From contig NZ_FWXV01000002.1 of NCBI RefSeq assembly GCF_900176515.1, forward strand, positions 434,001 to 498,000: 64,000 nt of DNA, in the 5' to 3' direction. Below the pieces are notes generated by a model, which saw only the letters and a list, made by a program, of their open reading frames with translations, did not search any database and was not told the origin of the DNA. The DNA is from Kibdelosporangium aridum. Its GTDB lineage: Bacteria; Actinomycetota; Actinomycetes; Mycobacteriales; Pseudonocardiaceae. The position numbers were made by a program, and so were the translations under genes. Below are positions 15,545-26,146 of the stretch, piece after piece; position 1 is the first letter of the stretch; every line of letters starts with the position of its first letter.

Positions 15545-16513
15545 TTATCGCACGCCGAACGCTTTGAGGATCCGCTCGGCGGCCAGCGTCGGGGTCAGCC
15601 GCCCGTCGCGGACGTCCCGTTCCAGCTCAAGAGCGATCGAGCGGACTTCGGCGTGGTCACGCAATCGGGTCATCAGCGTGTCGCGGACCATCGCCCAGGT
15701 CCAGTCGACCTGCTGCTGACGGCGTTTGGCGGCCAGTTCACCGGCCTGGTCCAGGGTCTGGTGGTGCCGGTTGACCTCGTTCCACAGCTCGTCGAGCCCG
15801 GCACCGGTCAGGCCGCTGCAGGTCAGCACGGGCGGCGTCCACAGCTCGTCACCGCTGCGCAACAGCCGCATGGCGCCGGACAGTTCACGAGCCGCTCGGC
15901 GCGCTTCCTTCTCGTGGTCCCCGTCGGCCTTGTTGACAGCTACGACGTCAGCGAGCTCCAGCACGCCCTTCTTGATGCCCTGCAGCTGGTCACCGGTCCT
16001 GGCCAACGTCAGGAACAGGAAGCAGTCGACCATCCCGGCCACGGTGATCTCGGACTGCCCGACGCCGACGGTCTCGACGAGCACGATGTCGTAGCCCGCC
16101 GCTTCCATCAGCACGATCGTCTCGCGGGTTGCCCGCGCGACACCGCCGAGCGTGCCGGACGTCGGCGACGGCCGGATGAACGCGTTCGGGTCGACCGCGA
16201 GCCGGGCCATCCGTGTCTTGTCACCGAGGATGCTGCCGCCGGTCCGGCTGGACGACGGGTCGACCGCCAGCACCGCGACCCGATGCCCTGCCTCGGTCAA
16301 CCGGGTGCCGAGCATGTCGATGAACGTCGACTTGCCGACTCCCGGCACGCCGGTGATGCCGACCCGGTGCGCGCCGCCCGCGTGCGGCAGCAACTCGACC
16401 AGCATCTCCTGTGCCTGCTGCCGGTGGTCGGCGCGCGTCGACTCGACGAGCGTGATCGCCCTGGACAGGACGGCCCGCTCGCCGGCCAGCACGCCGCGGA
16501 CGAAGTCAGTCAT
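15545..16513 (-). CDS. meaB: Methylmalonyl-CoA mutase-associated GTPase MeaB
   Basis: A G3E-family GTPase chaperone (322 residues) that gates adenosylcobalamin loading and protects methylmalonyl-CoA mutase. Walker A is [13 protein letters not shown], switch/Walker B regions include [20 protein letters not shown], and NKADGD is the guanine-specificity motif. ATG 16513 overlaps the mutB stop by eight bases, so translation is coupled. An upstream in-frame ATG at 16552 would extend deep into mutB and is not needed. Confidence 0.94.
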   Translation of the reverse strand: MTDFVRGVLAGERAVLSRAITLVESTRADHRQQAQEMLVELLPHAGGAHRVGITGVPGVGKSTFIDMLGTRLTEAGHRVAVLAVDPSSSRTGGSILGDKTRMARLAVDPNAFIRPSPTSGTLGGVARATRETIVLMEAAGYDIVLVETVGVGQSEITVAGMVDCFLFLTLARTGDQLQGIKKGVLELADVVAVNKADGDHEKEARRAARELSGAMRLLRSGDELWTPPVLTCSGLTGAGLDELWNEVNRHHQTLDQAGELAAKRRQQQVDWTWAMVRDTLMTRLRDHAEVRSIALELERDVRDGRLTPTLAAERILKAFGVR

Positions 16514-18683
16514 GCCCGAGTTGTACCCGCAGCTTGCCGAGCAGATCGACAACGGCGTCAGCGATCACGGTCCCCGGCGGGAAGATCGCCGCGGCACCCG
16601 CCTCGTAGAGGGCGTCGAAGTCCTGCGGCGGGATCACGCCACCGACCACGACCATGATGTCCGGCCTGCCGTGTTCGGCCAGTTCCTTGCGCAACGCGGG
16701 CACCAGGGTGAGGTGCCCGGCGGCCAGCGACGACACGCCGACGACGTGCACGTCCGCCTCGATCGCCTGGCGGGCGACCTCGGCCGGGGTCTGGAACAGC
16801 GGGCCGACGTCGACGTCGAAGCCAAGGTCGGCGAAGGCGGTCGCGATCACCTTCTGGCCGCGGTCGTGGCCGTCCTGGCCCATCTTGGCGACCAGGATTC
16901 GCGGCCTGCGCCCTTCGGCCTCAGCGAACTCGTCGACGACCTGGCGCGCGGAGTCTACGTTGGACACGCCGGTTCCGACCTCCTCGCGGTAGACCCCGGA
17001 AATCGTACGGATCTGGCCCGAGTGACGGCCCCAGACCTTCTCCAGCGCACCGGAGATCTCACCGACCGTCGCCTTCGCACGGGCCGCGTCGATCGCGACT
17101 TCCAGCAGGTTGCCGTTGCCCGCAGCCGCGGATTCCAAGCGCCGCAACGCATCCTCGACGGCGCCGGAGTCACGTTCGGCGCGCAGCCGCTCCAGTTTGG
17201 CCAGCTGCTGCGCCCGCACACCGGCATTGTCCACTTTGAGCACGTCGATCTGCTCTTCGGTGTCCAGCCGGTACTTGTTCACGCCGATCACCGGCTGACG
17301 GCCGGAGTCGATCCGGGCCTGCGTGCGGGCCGCGGCCTCCTCGATGCGCAGCTTCGGGATGCCGGCGTCGATCGCCTTGGCCATCCCGCCCGCGGCTTCG
17401 ACCTCGGCGATGTGCCCCCAAGCCTTGCGGGCCAGCTCGTAGGTCAGGCGTTCGACGAACGCACTGCCTCCCCAGGGGTCGATGACCCGCGTGGTCCCGG
17501 ATTCCTGTTGCAGCACAAGCTGTGTGTTGCGGGCGATCCGGGCGGAGAAGTCGGTCGGCAGCGCGAGCGCCTCGTCCAAAGCGTTGGTGTGCAAGGACTG
17601 CGTATGGCCTTGGGTCGCGGCCATCGCCTCGACGCACGTGCGCACGACGTTGTTGTAGACGTCCTGAGCAGTCAGTGACCAGCCGGAAGTCTGGCTGTGT
17701 GTCCGCAGGGACAACGACTTCGGCGACTTCGGCTCGAACTGGGCGACCAGTTTGGACCACAGCAGCCGGGCCGCGCGCAGCTTGGCGACCTCCATGAAGA
17801 AGTTCATCCCGATCGCCCAGAAGAACGACAGCCGCGGCGCGAACTTGTCGATGTCCAGGCCGGCCGCCAGCCCCGCGCGGATGTACTCGGTGCCGTCGGC
17901 CAGCGTGTACGCCAGCTCCAGATCGGCCGTCGCGCCCGCCTCCTGCATGTGGTAGCCGGAGATCGAGATCGAGTTGTACTTCGGCATGTGCTGCGAGGTG
18001 TACGCGAAGATGTCGGAGATGATCCGCATCGAGTTCGCGGGCGGGTAGATGTAGGTGTTGCGGACCATGAACTCCTTGAGGATGTCGTTCTGGATGGTCC
18101 CCGCCAGCTGTTCTGGCGCCACACCTTGTTCTTCCGCTGCGACGACGTACAACGCCAGCACCGGCAGCACGGCGCCGTTCATGGTCATCGACACGCTCAT
18201 CTGGTCGAGCGGGATGCCCTCGAACAGCTGCCGCATGTCGTAGATCGAGTCGATTGCGACACCGGCCATGCCGACGTCACCGGTCACGCGCGGGTGGTCG
18301 GAGTCGTAACCGCGGTGCGTCGCCAGGTCGAACGCGACCGAAAGGCCCTTCTGACCTGCAGCGAGATTGCGGCGGTAGAAGGCGTTGGACTCCTCGGCGG
18401 TCGAGAACCCCGCGTACTGGCGGATGGTCCACGGCTGGGTCACGTACATCGCCGGATACGGGCCACGCAGGAACGGCGCGATCCCCGGATAGGTGTCCAG
18501 GAAGTCGAGACCTTCGAGGTCCTCGCCGGTGTAGACGGGCTTGATCCCGATGCCTTCCGGGGTCTCCCACACCAGCGCGTCCGCGCCCTTGCCAGTGGCT
18601 TCGGCCAGCGCGGCCTGCCACTCGGCGACACCGGCGCCGGACGGCTCGCCCAGCGAGACGTTCGTGAAATCGGGGATCGTCAT
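16506..18683 (-). CDS. mutB: Methylmalonyl-CoA mutase large subunit MutB
   Basis: The catalytic alpha subunit (725 residues) converting (R)-methylmalonyl-CoA to succinyl-CoA with adenosylcobalamin. The N-terminal barrel contains [13 protein letters not shown] and the C-terminal B12-binding domain has [11 protein letters not shown], the base-off His motif, followed by GVSSLAAGH and [12 protein letters not shown] 18683 overlaps the mutA stop by four bases (ATGA). It sits in a mutA-mutB-meaB operon and would handle propionyl-CoA from odd-chain lipids, valine/isoleucine or cholesterol. Confidence 0.97.
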   Translation of the reverse strand: MTIPDFTNVSLGEPSGAGVAEWQAALAEATGKGADALVWETPEGIGIKPVYTGEDLEGLDFLDTYPGIAPFLRGPYPAMYVTQPWTIRQYAGFSTAEESNAFYRRNLAAGQKGLSVAFDLATHRGYDSDHPRVTGDVGMAGVAIDSIYDMRQLFEGIPLDQMSVSMTMNGAVLPVLALYVVAAEEQGVAPEQLAGTIQNDILKEFMVRNTYIYPPANSMRIISDIFAYTSQHMPKYNSISISGYHMQEAGATADLELAYTLADGTEYIRAGLAAGLDIDKFAPRLSFFWAIGMNFFMEVAKLRAARLLWSKLVAQFEPKSPKSLSLRTHSQTSGWSLTAQDVYNNVVRTCVEAMAATQGHTQSLHTNALDEALALPTDFSARIARNTQLVLQQESGTTRVIDPWGGSAFVERLTYELARKAWGHIAEVEAAGGMAKAIDAGIPKLRIEEAAARTQARIDSGRQPVIGVNKYRLDTEEQIDVLKVDNAGVRAQQLAKLERLRAERDSGAVEDALRRLESAAAGNGNLLEVAIDAARAKATVGEISGALEKVWGRHSGQIRTISGVYREEVGTGVSNVDSARQVVDEFAEAEGRRPRILVAKMGQDGHDRGQKVIATAFADLGFDVDVGPLFQTPAEVARQAIEADVHVVGVSSLAAGHLTLVPALRKELAEHGRPDIMVVVGGVIPPQDFDALYEAGAAAIFPPGTVIADAVVDLLGKLRVQLGHD

Positions 18684-20521
18684 GCTCCCACTCCCAACGT
18701 CTTCAGGGTATCCCGCAGCACGGCGAGCACGTCACAGCCAATGTGGACGTAGCCGTCGACGCCGTCGTAGTCGCCCTTGCCCGCGAGGAGGATCTTGACC
18801 GCTCCCGCGGCACGCAACGCCTGCACCACGTCCGCCGCGCGCTCCTCGTAGAGCTTGTCCGAGCCGCAGATGCACGCGATCTGCGCGCCGCTCGCGGCGA
18901 AAGCGTCCGCGACCTCGGTAGCGGTGGTCGTCGCGCCCGCGTTCGGCGTTTCGATCCCGCCCGCTTGGAACAGGTTGGCCGCGAAGCTGCCGCGTACGGT
19001 GTGCGCGGCAACCGGGCCGAGCGTGGCGAGGAAGACCTTCGGGCGTCGTGGCTGCGCGTCGGAGAGGTCGCGCAGTTCTTCGTACGCCTCCGCCAACCGG
19101 ACCTGCGGCAACCCGCCCGACGGGCCTGCCGGAGCCGGCTCGCGCACCGGGAGTTTCTCGGTGAGGTTCGGGAATTCGCTGATGCCGGTGAGCGGATCCT
19201 TGCGGCGCGCCAGGTTCTTCGAGCGCTTCGCCCACGTCTCGCCGAGCCGTTGTTCGACCAGCCCGGACTCCAGCGCGGCCACCAGCCCGCCCGCGGCCTC
19301 GATCGACTGGAAGAACGCCCATCCGGCGTTCGCCAGGTCGTCGGTCAGCCGCTCGACGTAGTACGAGCCACCGGCCGGGTCGATCACACCGGCCACTTTG
19401 GACTCTTCGAGCAGGACGGCGTGGGTGTTGCGAGCGATCCGCCGGGCGAAGTCGTCGGGCAAACCGATCGCCGCGTCAAAGGGAAGAACCGTCACGGCGT
19501 CCGCACCACCGACACCGGCGCCGAAGCACGCCAAGGTGGTCCGGAGCATGTTCACCCAGGGGTCGCGACGGGTCATCATCACCGGCGAGGTGACCGCATG
19601 CTGGCGCTGCGGAACGGCCGGCGCGCCGGAAACCTCGAGCACGCGCGCCCACAGGCGCCGCGCGGCCCGGAACTTCGCGATGGTGCTGAACTGGTCGGCA
19701 GTCGCCGAGTACCGGAACTCCACCTGATTGGCCGCCTGCTCGACGGTCAGGCCCGCGTCGGTCAACGCACGCAGGTACGCCACTCCGGTCGCGATGGACA
19801 GCCCGAGTTCCTGCGCGTCCGACCCACCCGCCTGGTGATACGGCAGCGCGTCGGCCACCAAAGTGCGCAGCTCTGGGAAATCACCGGACACCCGTACTGC
19901 CAACTGGATCGCGCCGTCGAAGTCCTGTGCGGAGCCGGTCCTGGCGCGCAGACCGAGCGGGTCGGCACCGAGGTTGCCACGCACCTCGCTGGCCGGGATC
20001 GCCTTGTCGGAATGCACTTCGAGCAGGGCATCCGCCGCCGCCAGGAAGTCTGCGCCCGCGTCGAGGACGACCGGCGCCAAGTCGAGGTAGATCTCGTCGA
20101 GCACATCCGGCAGAGCCGCGATGGGCAGGCCCGCGTCCCCGACAACCAGCCACAACGACGTCACGCCGTGCTCAAGGTCGGCCAGAACCGCCTTCCTGGC
20201 CGCCGCGGGATCGGCGAAGACGTGCCGTTGCCGCACGTCCCACCCGGTCGCGACGGCTCCCTCCGGGCGGCTGCCGCGGACGAACGGCGGCAATCCCGGC
20301 ATGCCTGCTGCAGGTGCGACGTCTGTGCGTGTATACAGCGGTTGGACAAGGATGTCGTCATAGGTCTTCGTCGCGATCTTCTCGGCAGCGTCGCCGTCGA
20401 AGTCCGCAGGCACCCGTCCGGACTTGCGCAGCACACCCGCGATCAGCTCCTGCCACTGCTCGCGCTGGGGCGTGGGGAACTGCGCGGCGAGGACGAGCTC
20501 CTGCTCGTGCGCCTTGCTCAT
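18680..20521 (-). CDS. mutA: Methylmalonyl-CoA mutase small subunit MutA
   Basis: The non-catalytic beta subunit (613 residues) of the heterodimeric mutase. It shares the barrel and the cobalamin-like fold with MutB but, as in other MutA proteins, the DxHxxG cobalamin-ligand motif is absent; the matching region reads [17 protein letters not shown] chose ATG 20521 ([11 protein letters not shown]). It has no clear ribosome site (only GCAAGGT directly before), and an upstream in-frame ATG at 20572 is possible. It is first in the mutAB-meaB operon. Confidence 0.94.
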   Translation of the reverse strand: MSKAHEQELVLAAQFPTPQREQWQELIAGVLRKSGRVPADFDGDAAEKIATKTYDDILVQPLYTRTDVAPAAGMPGLPPFVRGSRPEGAVATGWDVRQRHVFADPAAARKAVLADLEHGVTSLWLVVGDAGLPIAALPDVLDEIYLDLAPVVLDAGADFLAAADALLEVHSDKAIPASEVRGNLGADPLGLRARTGSAQDFDGAIQLAVRVSGDFPELRTLVADALPYHQAGGSDAQELGLSIATGVAYLRALTDAGLTVEQAANQVEFRYSATADQFSTIAKFRAARRLWARVLEVSGAPAVPQRQHAVTSPVMMTRRDPWVNMLRTTLACFGAGVGGADAVTVLPFDAAIGLPDDFARRIARNTHAVLLEESKVAGVIDPAGGSYYVERLTDDLANAGWAFFQSIEAAGGLVAALESGLVEQRLGETWAKRSKNLARRKDPLTGISEFPNLTEKLPVREPAPAGPSGGLPQVRLAEAYEELRDLSDAQPRRPKVFLATLGPVAAHTVRGSFAANLFQAGGIETPNAGATTTATEVADAFAASGAQIACICGSDKLYEERAADVVQALRAAGAVKILLAGKGDYDGVDGYVHIGCDVLAVLRDTLKTLGVGA

Positions 20522-20610
20522 ACCTTGCGATGCTAGTAAAGCGATCTGAGGCCGAACTGTGACTCGGACCATCTCAGGGGCATGGATAGGGGTGGCGCGC
20601 CACTAACAGC

Positions 20611-22272
20611 TTGTCGTTCATGTGTTCGATACGATCACACACTGTGGCAGCGAGTGGAGCGAAGCGCGTGATCACGCCTCCATGGGTGGCTCCTGGACCG
20701 GCTGCCGTCGCTGTCCGCACTCGGTTGAAGCAGCTCACCGCGCAGGACGAGGCAGTGCTTCGGCTGGTAGGTGATCACCTGGGATCACTCGCAGCCAGCG
20801 ATTTGAAGGTTCGTTGCGCAGCGGGCTTGGAACACGACAGCGACCAATGGGCCACGCGGAAGCGCGGTTTGACCGAACACTCGTCGTCGCGATGGGCGGG
20901 CAGCATCACCAAGTCCACACATGATCAATGGGCGTCAGCACACCGCGCGCAGTTCGCACACATCCAGAGGCTGGAAGCGGGGATCAGGATGATCACCCGT
21001 CGCTTGTCGCTTCCAGTGGGCCAGCAGGGCACAAAGAACACGCCTGGTGGTTATCGGTCGAGACGGGAGTGGTTTGCCAAGACACGGCGCCTGCACGTGC
21101 TTCAGGACCGTGTGGCCGCTCTTTACCCGAAGCGTGACGCGGGCATTGTGGATGTGGTGCGCGGGGGCAGAAGCCTGCTGACCACTCGGCACAATCTCGA
21201 TGCTGCCGGGCTCACCGAACCGGAGTGGCGGCGTCGGTGGAAGTCCGCGCGCCGGTTTCTGCAAGCCGATGGCGAGTCCGGCAAACGGTTCGGTAACGAG
21301 ACCATCCGCATCACTCCAGACGGCGAGGTCAGCCTCAAGCTGCCGACGCCCTTGGTCGGTCTGGCCAACGCACGGCATGGCCGGTACGTGCTCGGTGCCC
21401 CGGTGACGTTCTCGTATCGCGAACTTGAGTGGCACAACCGGGTCGAAACGAACCAAGCTGTCGCCTACCGCATCCACGAGGACGTGGTTCGGGGGCGCTG
21501 GTACATCACCGCCGCGTGGCACCGCCCGCCGACCGTAAGCACGCCGCTGCGAGTGGCAATCGCAGATGGCGCGGTCGGTGTTGACGCCAACGAAGATCAT
21601 TTGGCCGCGTGGCGGCTGGATCGGCACGGCAACCCAGTGGGTCAACCCCGCCGGTTCGACTATGAGTTGTCCGGTACGGCGGATCACCGCGACGCACAGA
21701 TCCGGCATGCACTGACCCGTCTGCTGCACTGGGCCACCAGTACCGGTGAACCGGCTGTCGCAATCGAGGACTTGAACTTCGACCGGGAGAAAACCCGGGA
21801 GAAGCACGGCCGCAACACTCGGTTTCGCCGCCTGATTTCGCAGTTTCCGACCCGCAGGCTGCGGAACCGCCTTGTTGGGATGGCGGCACGATACGGTTTG
21901 ACCGTGATCGCGGTCGACCCGGCTTACACCAGCACATGGGGCGCGCAGCACTGGCAGAAGCCACTGTGCACGGCCCGCCGCACAACGACTCGCCATGAGG
22001 CCGCTGCAGTGGCGATCGGCAGACGCGCCCTTGGGCACCCGATCAGGCGACGGACGGCACCGCCCCGCGACGACCAGAGCGATCGCCGCGGGCATCGGAC
22101 CGCCCAGGCCCCATCGGGCATCCGAGGACATGAGGAAGCCCGACCCCACCAACACGGACCACGGACCCGATCCGTGCAGCCCGGAGGTGGACCGAAAGCG
22201 GGCGACCAGGACTCCCAAGACCGTTCGGGGCGTCCGGCTGAGCACCAGTACCTACTCCCACTCAGTCGATAG
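20611..22272 (+). CDS. TnpB-like protein (IS200/IS605/IS1341 group), zinc ribbon absent
   Basis: A TnpB-related RuvC-fold protein of up to 553 residues. Acidic active-site candidates are Asp325 (VGVDANEDH), Glu386 (AVAIEDLNF) and Glu463 (TTRHEAAAVAIGRR), where classic TnpB has Asp. The CxxC...CxxC zinc ribbon normally found between the second and third residues is missing; only one Cys is present there. The last 75 residues are Arg/Pro/Gln-rich and look non-conserved. No tnpA is adjacent and no obvious element ends were seen. The start is uncertain (ATG 20611 or GTG 20644). It could be a stand-alone nuclease, a domesticated regulator or a decaying relic. Confidence 0.75.
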   Translation: MSFMCSIRSHTVAASGAKRVITPPWVAPGPAAVAVRTRLKQLTAQDEAVLRLVGDHLGSLAASDLKVRCAAGLEHDSDQWATRKRGLTEHSSSRWAGSITKSTHDQWASAHRAQFAHIQRLEAGIRMITRRLSLPVGQQGTKNTPGGYRSRREWFAKTRRLHVLQDRVAALYPKRDAGIVDVVRGGRSLLTTRHNLDAAGLTEPEWRRRWKSARRFLQADGESGKRFGNETIRITPDGEVSLKLPTPLVGLANARHGRYVLGAPVTFSYRELEWHNRVETNQAVAYRIHEDVVRGRWYITAAWHRPPTVSTPLRVAIADGAVGVDANEDHLAAWRLDRHGNPVGQPRRFDYELSGTADHRDAQIRHALTRLLHWATSTGEPAVAIEDLNFDREKTREKHGRNTRFRRLISQFPTRRLRNRLVGMAARYGLTVIAVDPAYTSTWGAQHWQKPLCTARRTTTRHEAAAVAIGRRALGHPIRRRTAPPRDDQSDRRGHRTAQAPSGIRGHEEARPHQHGPRTRSVQPGGGPKAGDQDSQDRSGRPAEHQYLLPLSR

Positions 22273-22288
22273 GAACGGTTTGGGCACA

Positions 22289-24031
22289 ATGGGGGACGTG
22301 GTGTCCGAGACCGAGGCAGAGACGGCGACGCGAGTCATCGCGGGCCGCTACCGCCTGGTCAGCGTGATCGGACATGGCTCGATGGGCACGGTTTGGCGTG
22401 CCTATGACGAGTTCCTGCACCGGCCGGTGGCGGTCAAAGAGGTCAGGCTACCGCCGGGTATGCCGCAGGGGCAGGCCGATGAAGTGCGCGAACGGACGTT
22501 ACGAGAGGCGCGCGCGATCGGCGTGCTGTCGCATCCGAACGTTGTCACGCTGCATGACATCGCGCATGAGAACGGCGACCCCTATGTGGTGATGGAGCTT
22601 GTGCCGGGCAGCAGTCTCGCGCATCTGCTTCGCACGCACGGTCCACTGGACACAACCCAGGCCGCGGCGATTGCTGACGCCGTCGCTGCCGCGTTGCAGG
22701 CTGCCCACCAGGCGGGGATCACACACCGTGACGTCAAACCGGCGAACGTCCTGATCGCCACGGACGGCCGGATCAAACTCGCCGACTTCGGCATCGCCCG
22801 CAACATCTCCGAGAACACGCTGACCAAGACGGGGATCACGCTCGGCTCGCCCGCGTACATCGCCCCTGAAGTGGCGTCCGGCGGCGAGGTGACCAACAAC
22901 GCCGACCTGTGGAGCCTCGGCGCGACACTGTTCGCGACCATCGAGGGCCACGCGCCGTACGACCCCGAAGGTGACGTCATCGCCACGTTGCTCGAGGTCG
23001 TCAACGGTGACGTGCCACAGCCCACCGAGACCGGCCCGATGGCCAAGATCGTCAGCGGCCTGATGGTCAAGGACCCGACCAGCCGGATGACGTTGGCGGA
23101 GGTGCGCAGGCGGATGTACGGCCTGCTGCCCGAGCCGGGCACGTCGCCGTTCACGCTCGAGGACATCACCGAGGCCGAGAAGAGCTTCATCCCGTCGCCG
23201 AAACAACCGGAACCCGAGCCGGTCACGGACGCCGTGGCCCAACCGGAACCGGAGGCCGGCTCCACCGGGCCGTCGCTGGCCGACGACCCCGGTCCGCTGC
23301 CGTTCACGCCTTCTTCTTCGTCGTACCCGTTGCTGGACGAAGAGCCGCCGCCGGTCCGGGTCCGGCGGGGCGTGCCGCGCCCGCTCGTCTACGCCGCCGC
23401 CGTCGTGCTGTTCTTCGCCGCGGCGGGCGGCGGATTCGCCGCTGCCAGGTACGCGGGTGGAAAGCCTTTGCTGCCAACCAAACCGACGCTGATCGAGCAG
23501 CCTGTCGTGCAACCGCCGCCGTCAACGCCCGCCGGCGCCTTCGTGGTCCGCACCGGCGACGCGGCGACACTGCGGGGCGCCACGGGCGGCACGTTCTCCA
23601 TCAAGGTCCCGCCGGGCTGGGAGATGTTCGTCGAGGAACGGCAGCCGAAGAACCTGCCGGTCAGCACGCGCGTGCACTACGTCTCGCCGGACGGGAAGTA
23701 CGAGCTGACCGTCGAACGGTTCCCGGATTTCTACCCCACCCGTAAGATCAACCAGTTCAAGGACGCCGTGCAGGGCACCTGGCCGAAAGACGCCTTCGTG
23801 GCCAGCGACCCGCTGATCCTGTCGTCCGGCAACAAGCTGGAGAGCGGCCAGTACTGGAAGTACAACACCGTGGACGCCGGGTCGCTGCGGCGCACGACCT
23901 ACAGCAACCTGCTGCCGATGACCGACACGGATCTCTGGGTGGTCAGCCTGACGGTGCCGACGGTGGAGGAAGACACCGGCAAGGGCGCGCTGTTCGACCA
24001 GATCGCGCCGTCATTCGTGCTCACCCCGTAA
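22289..24031 (+). CDS. Transmembrane Ser/Thr protein kinase (PknB-like, no PASTA domains)
   Basis: A 580-residue Hanks-type kinase. In order: P-loop VIGHGSMGTVW, catalytic Lys in VAVKEV, HRDVKPANVL catalytic loop, DFGIAR, activation segment GSPAYIAPE, an acidic Pro/Glu-rich juxtamembrane stretch, one membrane segment (LVYAAAVVLFFAAAGGGFA) and an extracellular domain of about 165 residues with PPGWEMF and WVVSLTVP. The external part has no PASTA repeats and is not a sensor I can name. Start may be ATG 22289 or GTG 22298/22301 (GGGGGA lies just before the latter). Its 3' end overlaps the convergent MerR gene by 21 bases. Confidence 0.9.
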   Translation: MGDVVSETEAETATRVIAGRYRLVSVIGHGSMGTVWRAYDEFLHRPVAVKEVRLPPGMPQGQADEVRERTLREARAIGVLSHPNVVTLHDIAHENGDPYVVMELVPGSSLAHLLRTHGPLDTTQAAAIADAVAAALQAAHQAGITHRDVKPANVLIATDGRIKLADFGIARNISENTLTKTGITLGSPAYIAPEVASGGEVTNNADLWSLGATLFATIEGHAPYDPEGDVIATLLEVVNGDVPQPTETGPMAKIVSGLMVKDPTSRMTLAEVRRRMYGLLPEPGTSPFTLEDITEAEKSFIPSPKQPEPEPVTDAVAQPEPEAGSTGPSLADDPGPLPFTPSSSSYPLLDEEPPPVRVRRGVPRPLVYAAAVVLFFAAAGGGFAAARYAGGKPLLPTKPTLIEQPVVQPPPSTPAGAFVVRTGDAATLRGATGGTFSIKVPPGWEMFVEERQPKNLPVSTRVHYVSPDGKYELTVERFPDFYPTRKINQFKDAVQGTWPKDAFVASDPLILSSGNKLESGQYWKYNTVDAGSLRRTTYSNLLPMTDTDLWVVSLTVPTVEEDTGKGALFDQIAPSFVLTP

Positions 24032-24679
24032 CCCTTTTTCGTAGTCGTAGCTTTCCGGCACGCCTAACGCCCTGGCGGTGGCGTGCTGGTGGGCGAGCCT
24101 GCGCAGTGCGCCGAGCATCGCGTCGCCGAGGACCGTCCCGATCACCACGCCTTCGATGGTGTCCTCAATGCCCCGGTCCCTGGTGACAGCGGCCACGTCG
24201 ACCTCGGCGATCTTCTCGGCCACCGGGGCGTACCGCTCGAGCAGGCCGGCGAGGTCTTCGCGGCCGAGTTCGTAGAGCGAGGCCAGTGCGGCGATCAGCG
24301 TCTTCGCCGGCGGGCTGTCGACGTTTGCCCGCCAGCCCCGGTCGAGCAGCAGTTTCGCGACGCGCTCGCGGGCGGTCTCCCAGTACTCGCTGCCCGTGCC
24401 GCCGCTGGGTGGTTCGATGCTGTGCTGCACCGCGCCGAGCACCTCGAACGGGATCTCCGGTGAGTCGACCGCGTCCAGCACGTCCCTGACCTTGGCGATC
24501 GACAGGCCGCCGACCTCGGTCAACGCCCTGATCATGCGCAGCCTGCGGATGTGCGTCTCGTCGTAGATGGCCTGGTTGGGGCTGGTCCGTTCGCCGGGCA
24601 GCAGCAGGCCCTCACGCAGGTAGTACTTGATCGTCGGTACCGGTACCCCGGTCCGCCTGCTCAGCTCGGCCATCCGCAT
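24011..24679 (-). CDS. MerR-family transcriptional regulator
   Basis: A 222-residue regulator with an N-terminal MerR winged helix-turn-helix (MRMAELSRRTGVPVPTIKYYLREGLL) and the dimer helix region. The C-terminal 130 residues are helical and lack Cys, so metals are unlikely effectors; the ligand is unknown. It is divergent from the four-gene operon starting at 24780. Two inverted repeats in the 100-base spacer are its probable binding sites, so it likely controls both itself and that operon. Confidence 0.85.
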   Translation of the reverse strand: MRMAELSRRTGVPVPTIKYYLREGLLLPGERTSPNQAIYDETHIRRLRMIRALTEVGGLSIAKVRDVLDAVDSPEIPFEVLGAVQHSIEPPSGGTGSEYWETARERVAKLLLDRGWRANVDSPPAKTLIAALASLYELGREDLAGLLERYAPVAEKIAEVDVAAVTRDRGIEDTIEGVVIGTVLGDAMLGALRRLAHQHATARALGVPESYDYEKGLRGEHE

Positions 24680-24717
24680 CCGTGACTCCAAGGGCTTGCT
24701 TAGAACACCTTCAGGAT

Positions 24718-24756
24718 GGATAGTGTACTTATCGATAGCGGATAGTTTCACTATCC
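24718..24756. promoter_or_regulatory. Paired inverted repeats, candidate MerR operators
   Basis: The 17-base perfect palindrome GGATAGT-TTC-ACTATCC spans 24740-24756. A second GGATAGT half-site begins at 24718, followed by GTACTTATC to form an imperfect palindrome. Both lie between the divergent MerR gene and the membrane-protein operon, in a locally AT-rich stretch likely to hold the promoters. Confidence 0.6.
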
Positions 24757-24779
24757 ACATCCGTCTGAGGGGACCAGAG

Positions 24780-25706
24780 ATGTTGCTGAGAGAAGAAATC
24801 CGGACGTGGCACCGGCCATTACTCCTGCTTGCGGCGCTGAACGTGGCGACGCTCGTGCTGTCGATCGGCGGGCTCGTGTTCGACGACCGCATCCTGATCG
24901 GTGACCCGATCTGGCAGAAGCCGTTCAAGTTCTCCGTGTCGATCGCGATCTACGCGGTCACCCTGGCCTGGATGATTTCCCTGCTGCAGAAGGGAAAGCG
25001 GGTCGCCTGGTGGATGGGCCTTGTCACATCGGTGATGCTGGCCGTCGAGATGGTGGTCATCGTCGGCCAGACCATCCGTGGCGTGCCAAGCCACTTCAAC
25101 AACACCCCTGGTCTGGACTCGCTGCTGTTCGACGTGATGGCCTACGCGATCATCGTGCTGTGGGTGTCCAACGTGGTCGTCGCGATCGTGTTGCTGCGCC
25201 AGCGAGTGGTCGACGCGCCGATGATGTGGGCGATCCGGCTCGGCATGGTGATCGCGCTCGCCGGGATGGCCGTGGCGTTCTTCATGCCGCCGCCCACCCC
25301 TGAGCAGCTGGAACTGCTGCGCAACGACATCGACCCGGCGATGATCGGCGGCCACTCGGTCGGCGTCGCCGACGGCGGACCGGGCATGCCGATCACCGGC
25401 TGGAGCACGGTCGGCGGCGACCTGCGGATCCCGCACTTCGTCGGAATCCATGCCATGCAGGTCCTTCCGTTGCTGGTGTTGTTCCTGCGCAGGCGGTTCG
25501 AAGCCGAGCAGATCCGCACGCGACTGGTGCTGATCGGCGGGATCTTCTACGCCGGCCTGCTGGGTCTGGTGCTCTGGCAGGCGTTGCGTGGGCAGTCTTT
25601 GATCGCCCCGGACAGCCTCACCCTGGGTGTGCTGGGTGTTCTGGTGGTCGGCTCCGCGGGCGCCTGGGCCTCGGCGGTCCGCTCCAAGGGAAAGGCACTG
25701 GTCTGA
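24780..25706 (+). CDS. Polytopic membrane protein, unknown function
   Basis: A 308-residue integral membrane protein with about seven to eight hydrophobic segments. The motif DPIWQKPFKFSVSIAIY follows the first helix, and a loop with PMPITGWSTVGGDLRIPHFVGIHAMQ-like content sits before the last helices (His residues in HFVGIHAMQ may bind a ligand). I recognise it only as a conserved bacterial membrane family without known function. GAGGGGA precedes ATG 24780. Its stop overlaps the next start (TGATG), so it is the first gene of a coupled operon. Confidence 0.75.
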   Translation: MLLREEIRTWHRPLLLLAALNVATLVLSIGGLVFDDRILIGDPIWQKPFKFSVSIAIYAVTLAWMISLLQKGKRVAWWMGLVTSVMLAVEMVVIVGQTIRGVPSHFNNTPGLDSLLFDVMAYAIIVLWVSNVVVAIVLLRQRVVDAPMMWAIRLGMVIALAGMAVAFFMPPPTPEQLELLRNDIDPAMIGGHSVGVADGGPGMPITGWSTVGGDLRIPHFVGIHAMQVLPLLVLFLRRRFEAEQIRTRLVLIGGIFYAGLLGLVLWQALRGQSLIAPDSLTLGVLGVLVVGSAGAWASAVRSKGKALV

Positions 25707-26146
25707 TGTCGTTCTTGTTCCAGCTCAGCTTCTACCTGGCCGCACCGTTCTGGGCGTTGATGATCCTGGCGCCGGGGTGGACGTGGACCCGCCGGATCGT
25801 CGGCTCGCCGCTGATCATCGCACCGATTGCCGTGCTCTACCTGGTGATCGCGATCCCGCGGCTGGGCGATGTGCTGCCGTTGGTGACCGGGCCGACGCTG
25901 ACCGGGCTGCAGGACGCGATGGCCGACGGTGGCGCCGCGACGTTGGTGTGGGCGCACATCATCGCGTTCGACCTGTTCGTCGGGCGATGGATGTACCTCG
26001 AAGCCCGCTCGCGGCTCCACCCACTGGTGATGGCGCCGATACTCGTGGTGACGATCCTGTTCGCGCCCATCGGGTTCCTGGTGTTCCTCGTGGTCCGCCA
26101 GTCGACAAAGGAGCGTTTGCCAGTTGACGTAGGCTCCGGCCCGTGA
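25706..26146 (+). CDS. ABA4-like (DUF4281) membrane protein
   Basis: A 146-residue protein with four hydrophobic helices resembling the ABA4-like family named after a plant neoxanthin-synthesis protein. Family features are the N-terminal [15 protein letters not shown], the [19 protein letters not shown] motif, and the C-terminal [13 protein letters not shown] helix. The bacterial role is unknown. It overlaps both neighbours (one base with the gene before, four with deoD), which ties an unknown membrane pair to nucleoside metabolism at the transcript level. Confidence 0.78.
   Translation: MSFLFQLSFYLAAPFWALMILAPGWTWTRRIVGSPLIIAPIAVLYLVIAIPRLGDVLPLVTGPTLTGLQDAMADGGAATLVWAHIIAFDLFVGRWMYLEARSRLHPLVMAPILVVTILFAPIGFLVFLVVRQSTKERLPVDVGSGP

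Noticed and set aside
20573..22290. A complete insertion sequence around the TnpB-like gene
   Set aside because: No tnpA, no terminal hairpin pair and no target duplication could be seen; only a 12-base palindrome GTGGCGCGCCAC near 20593.
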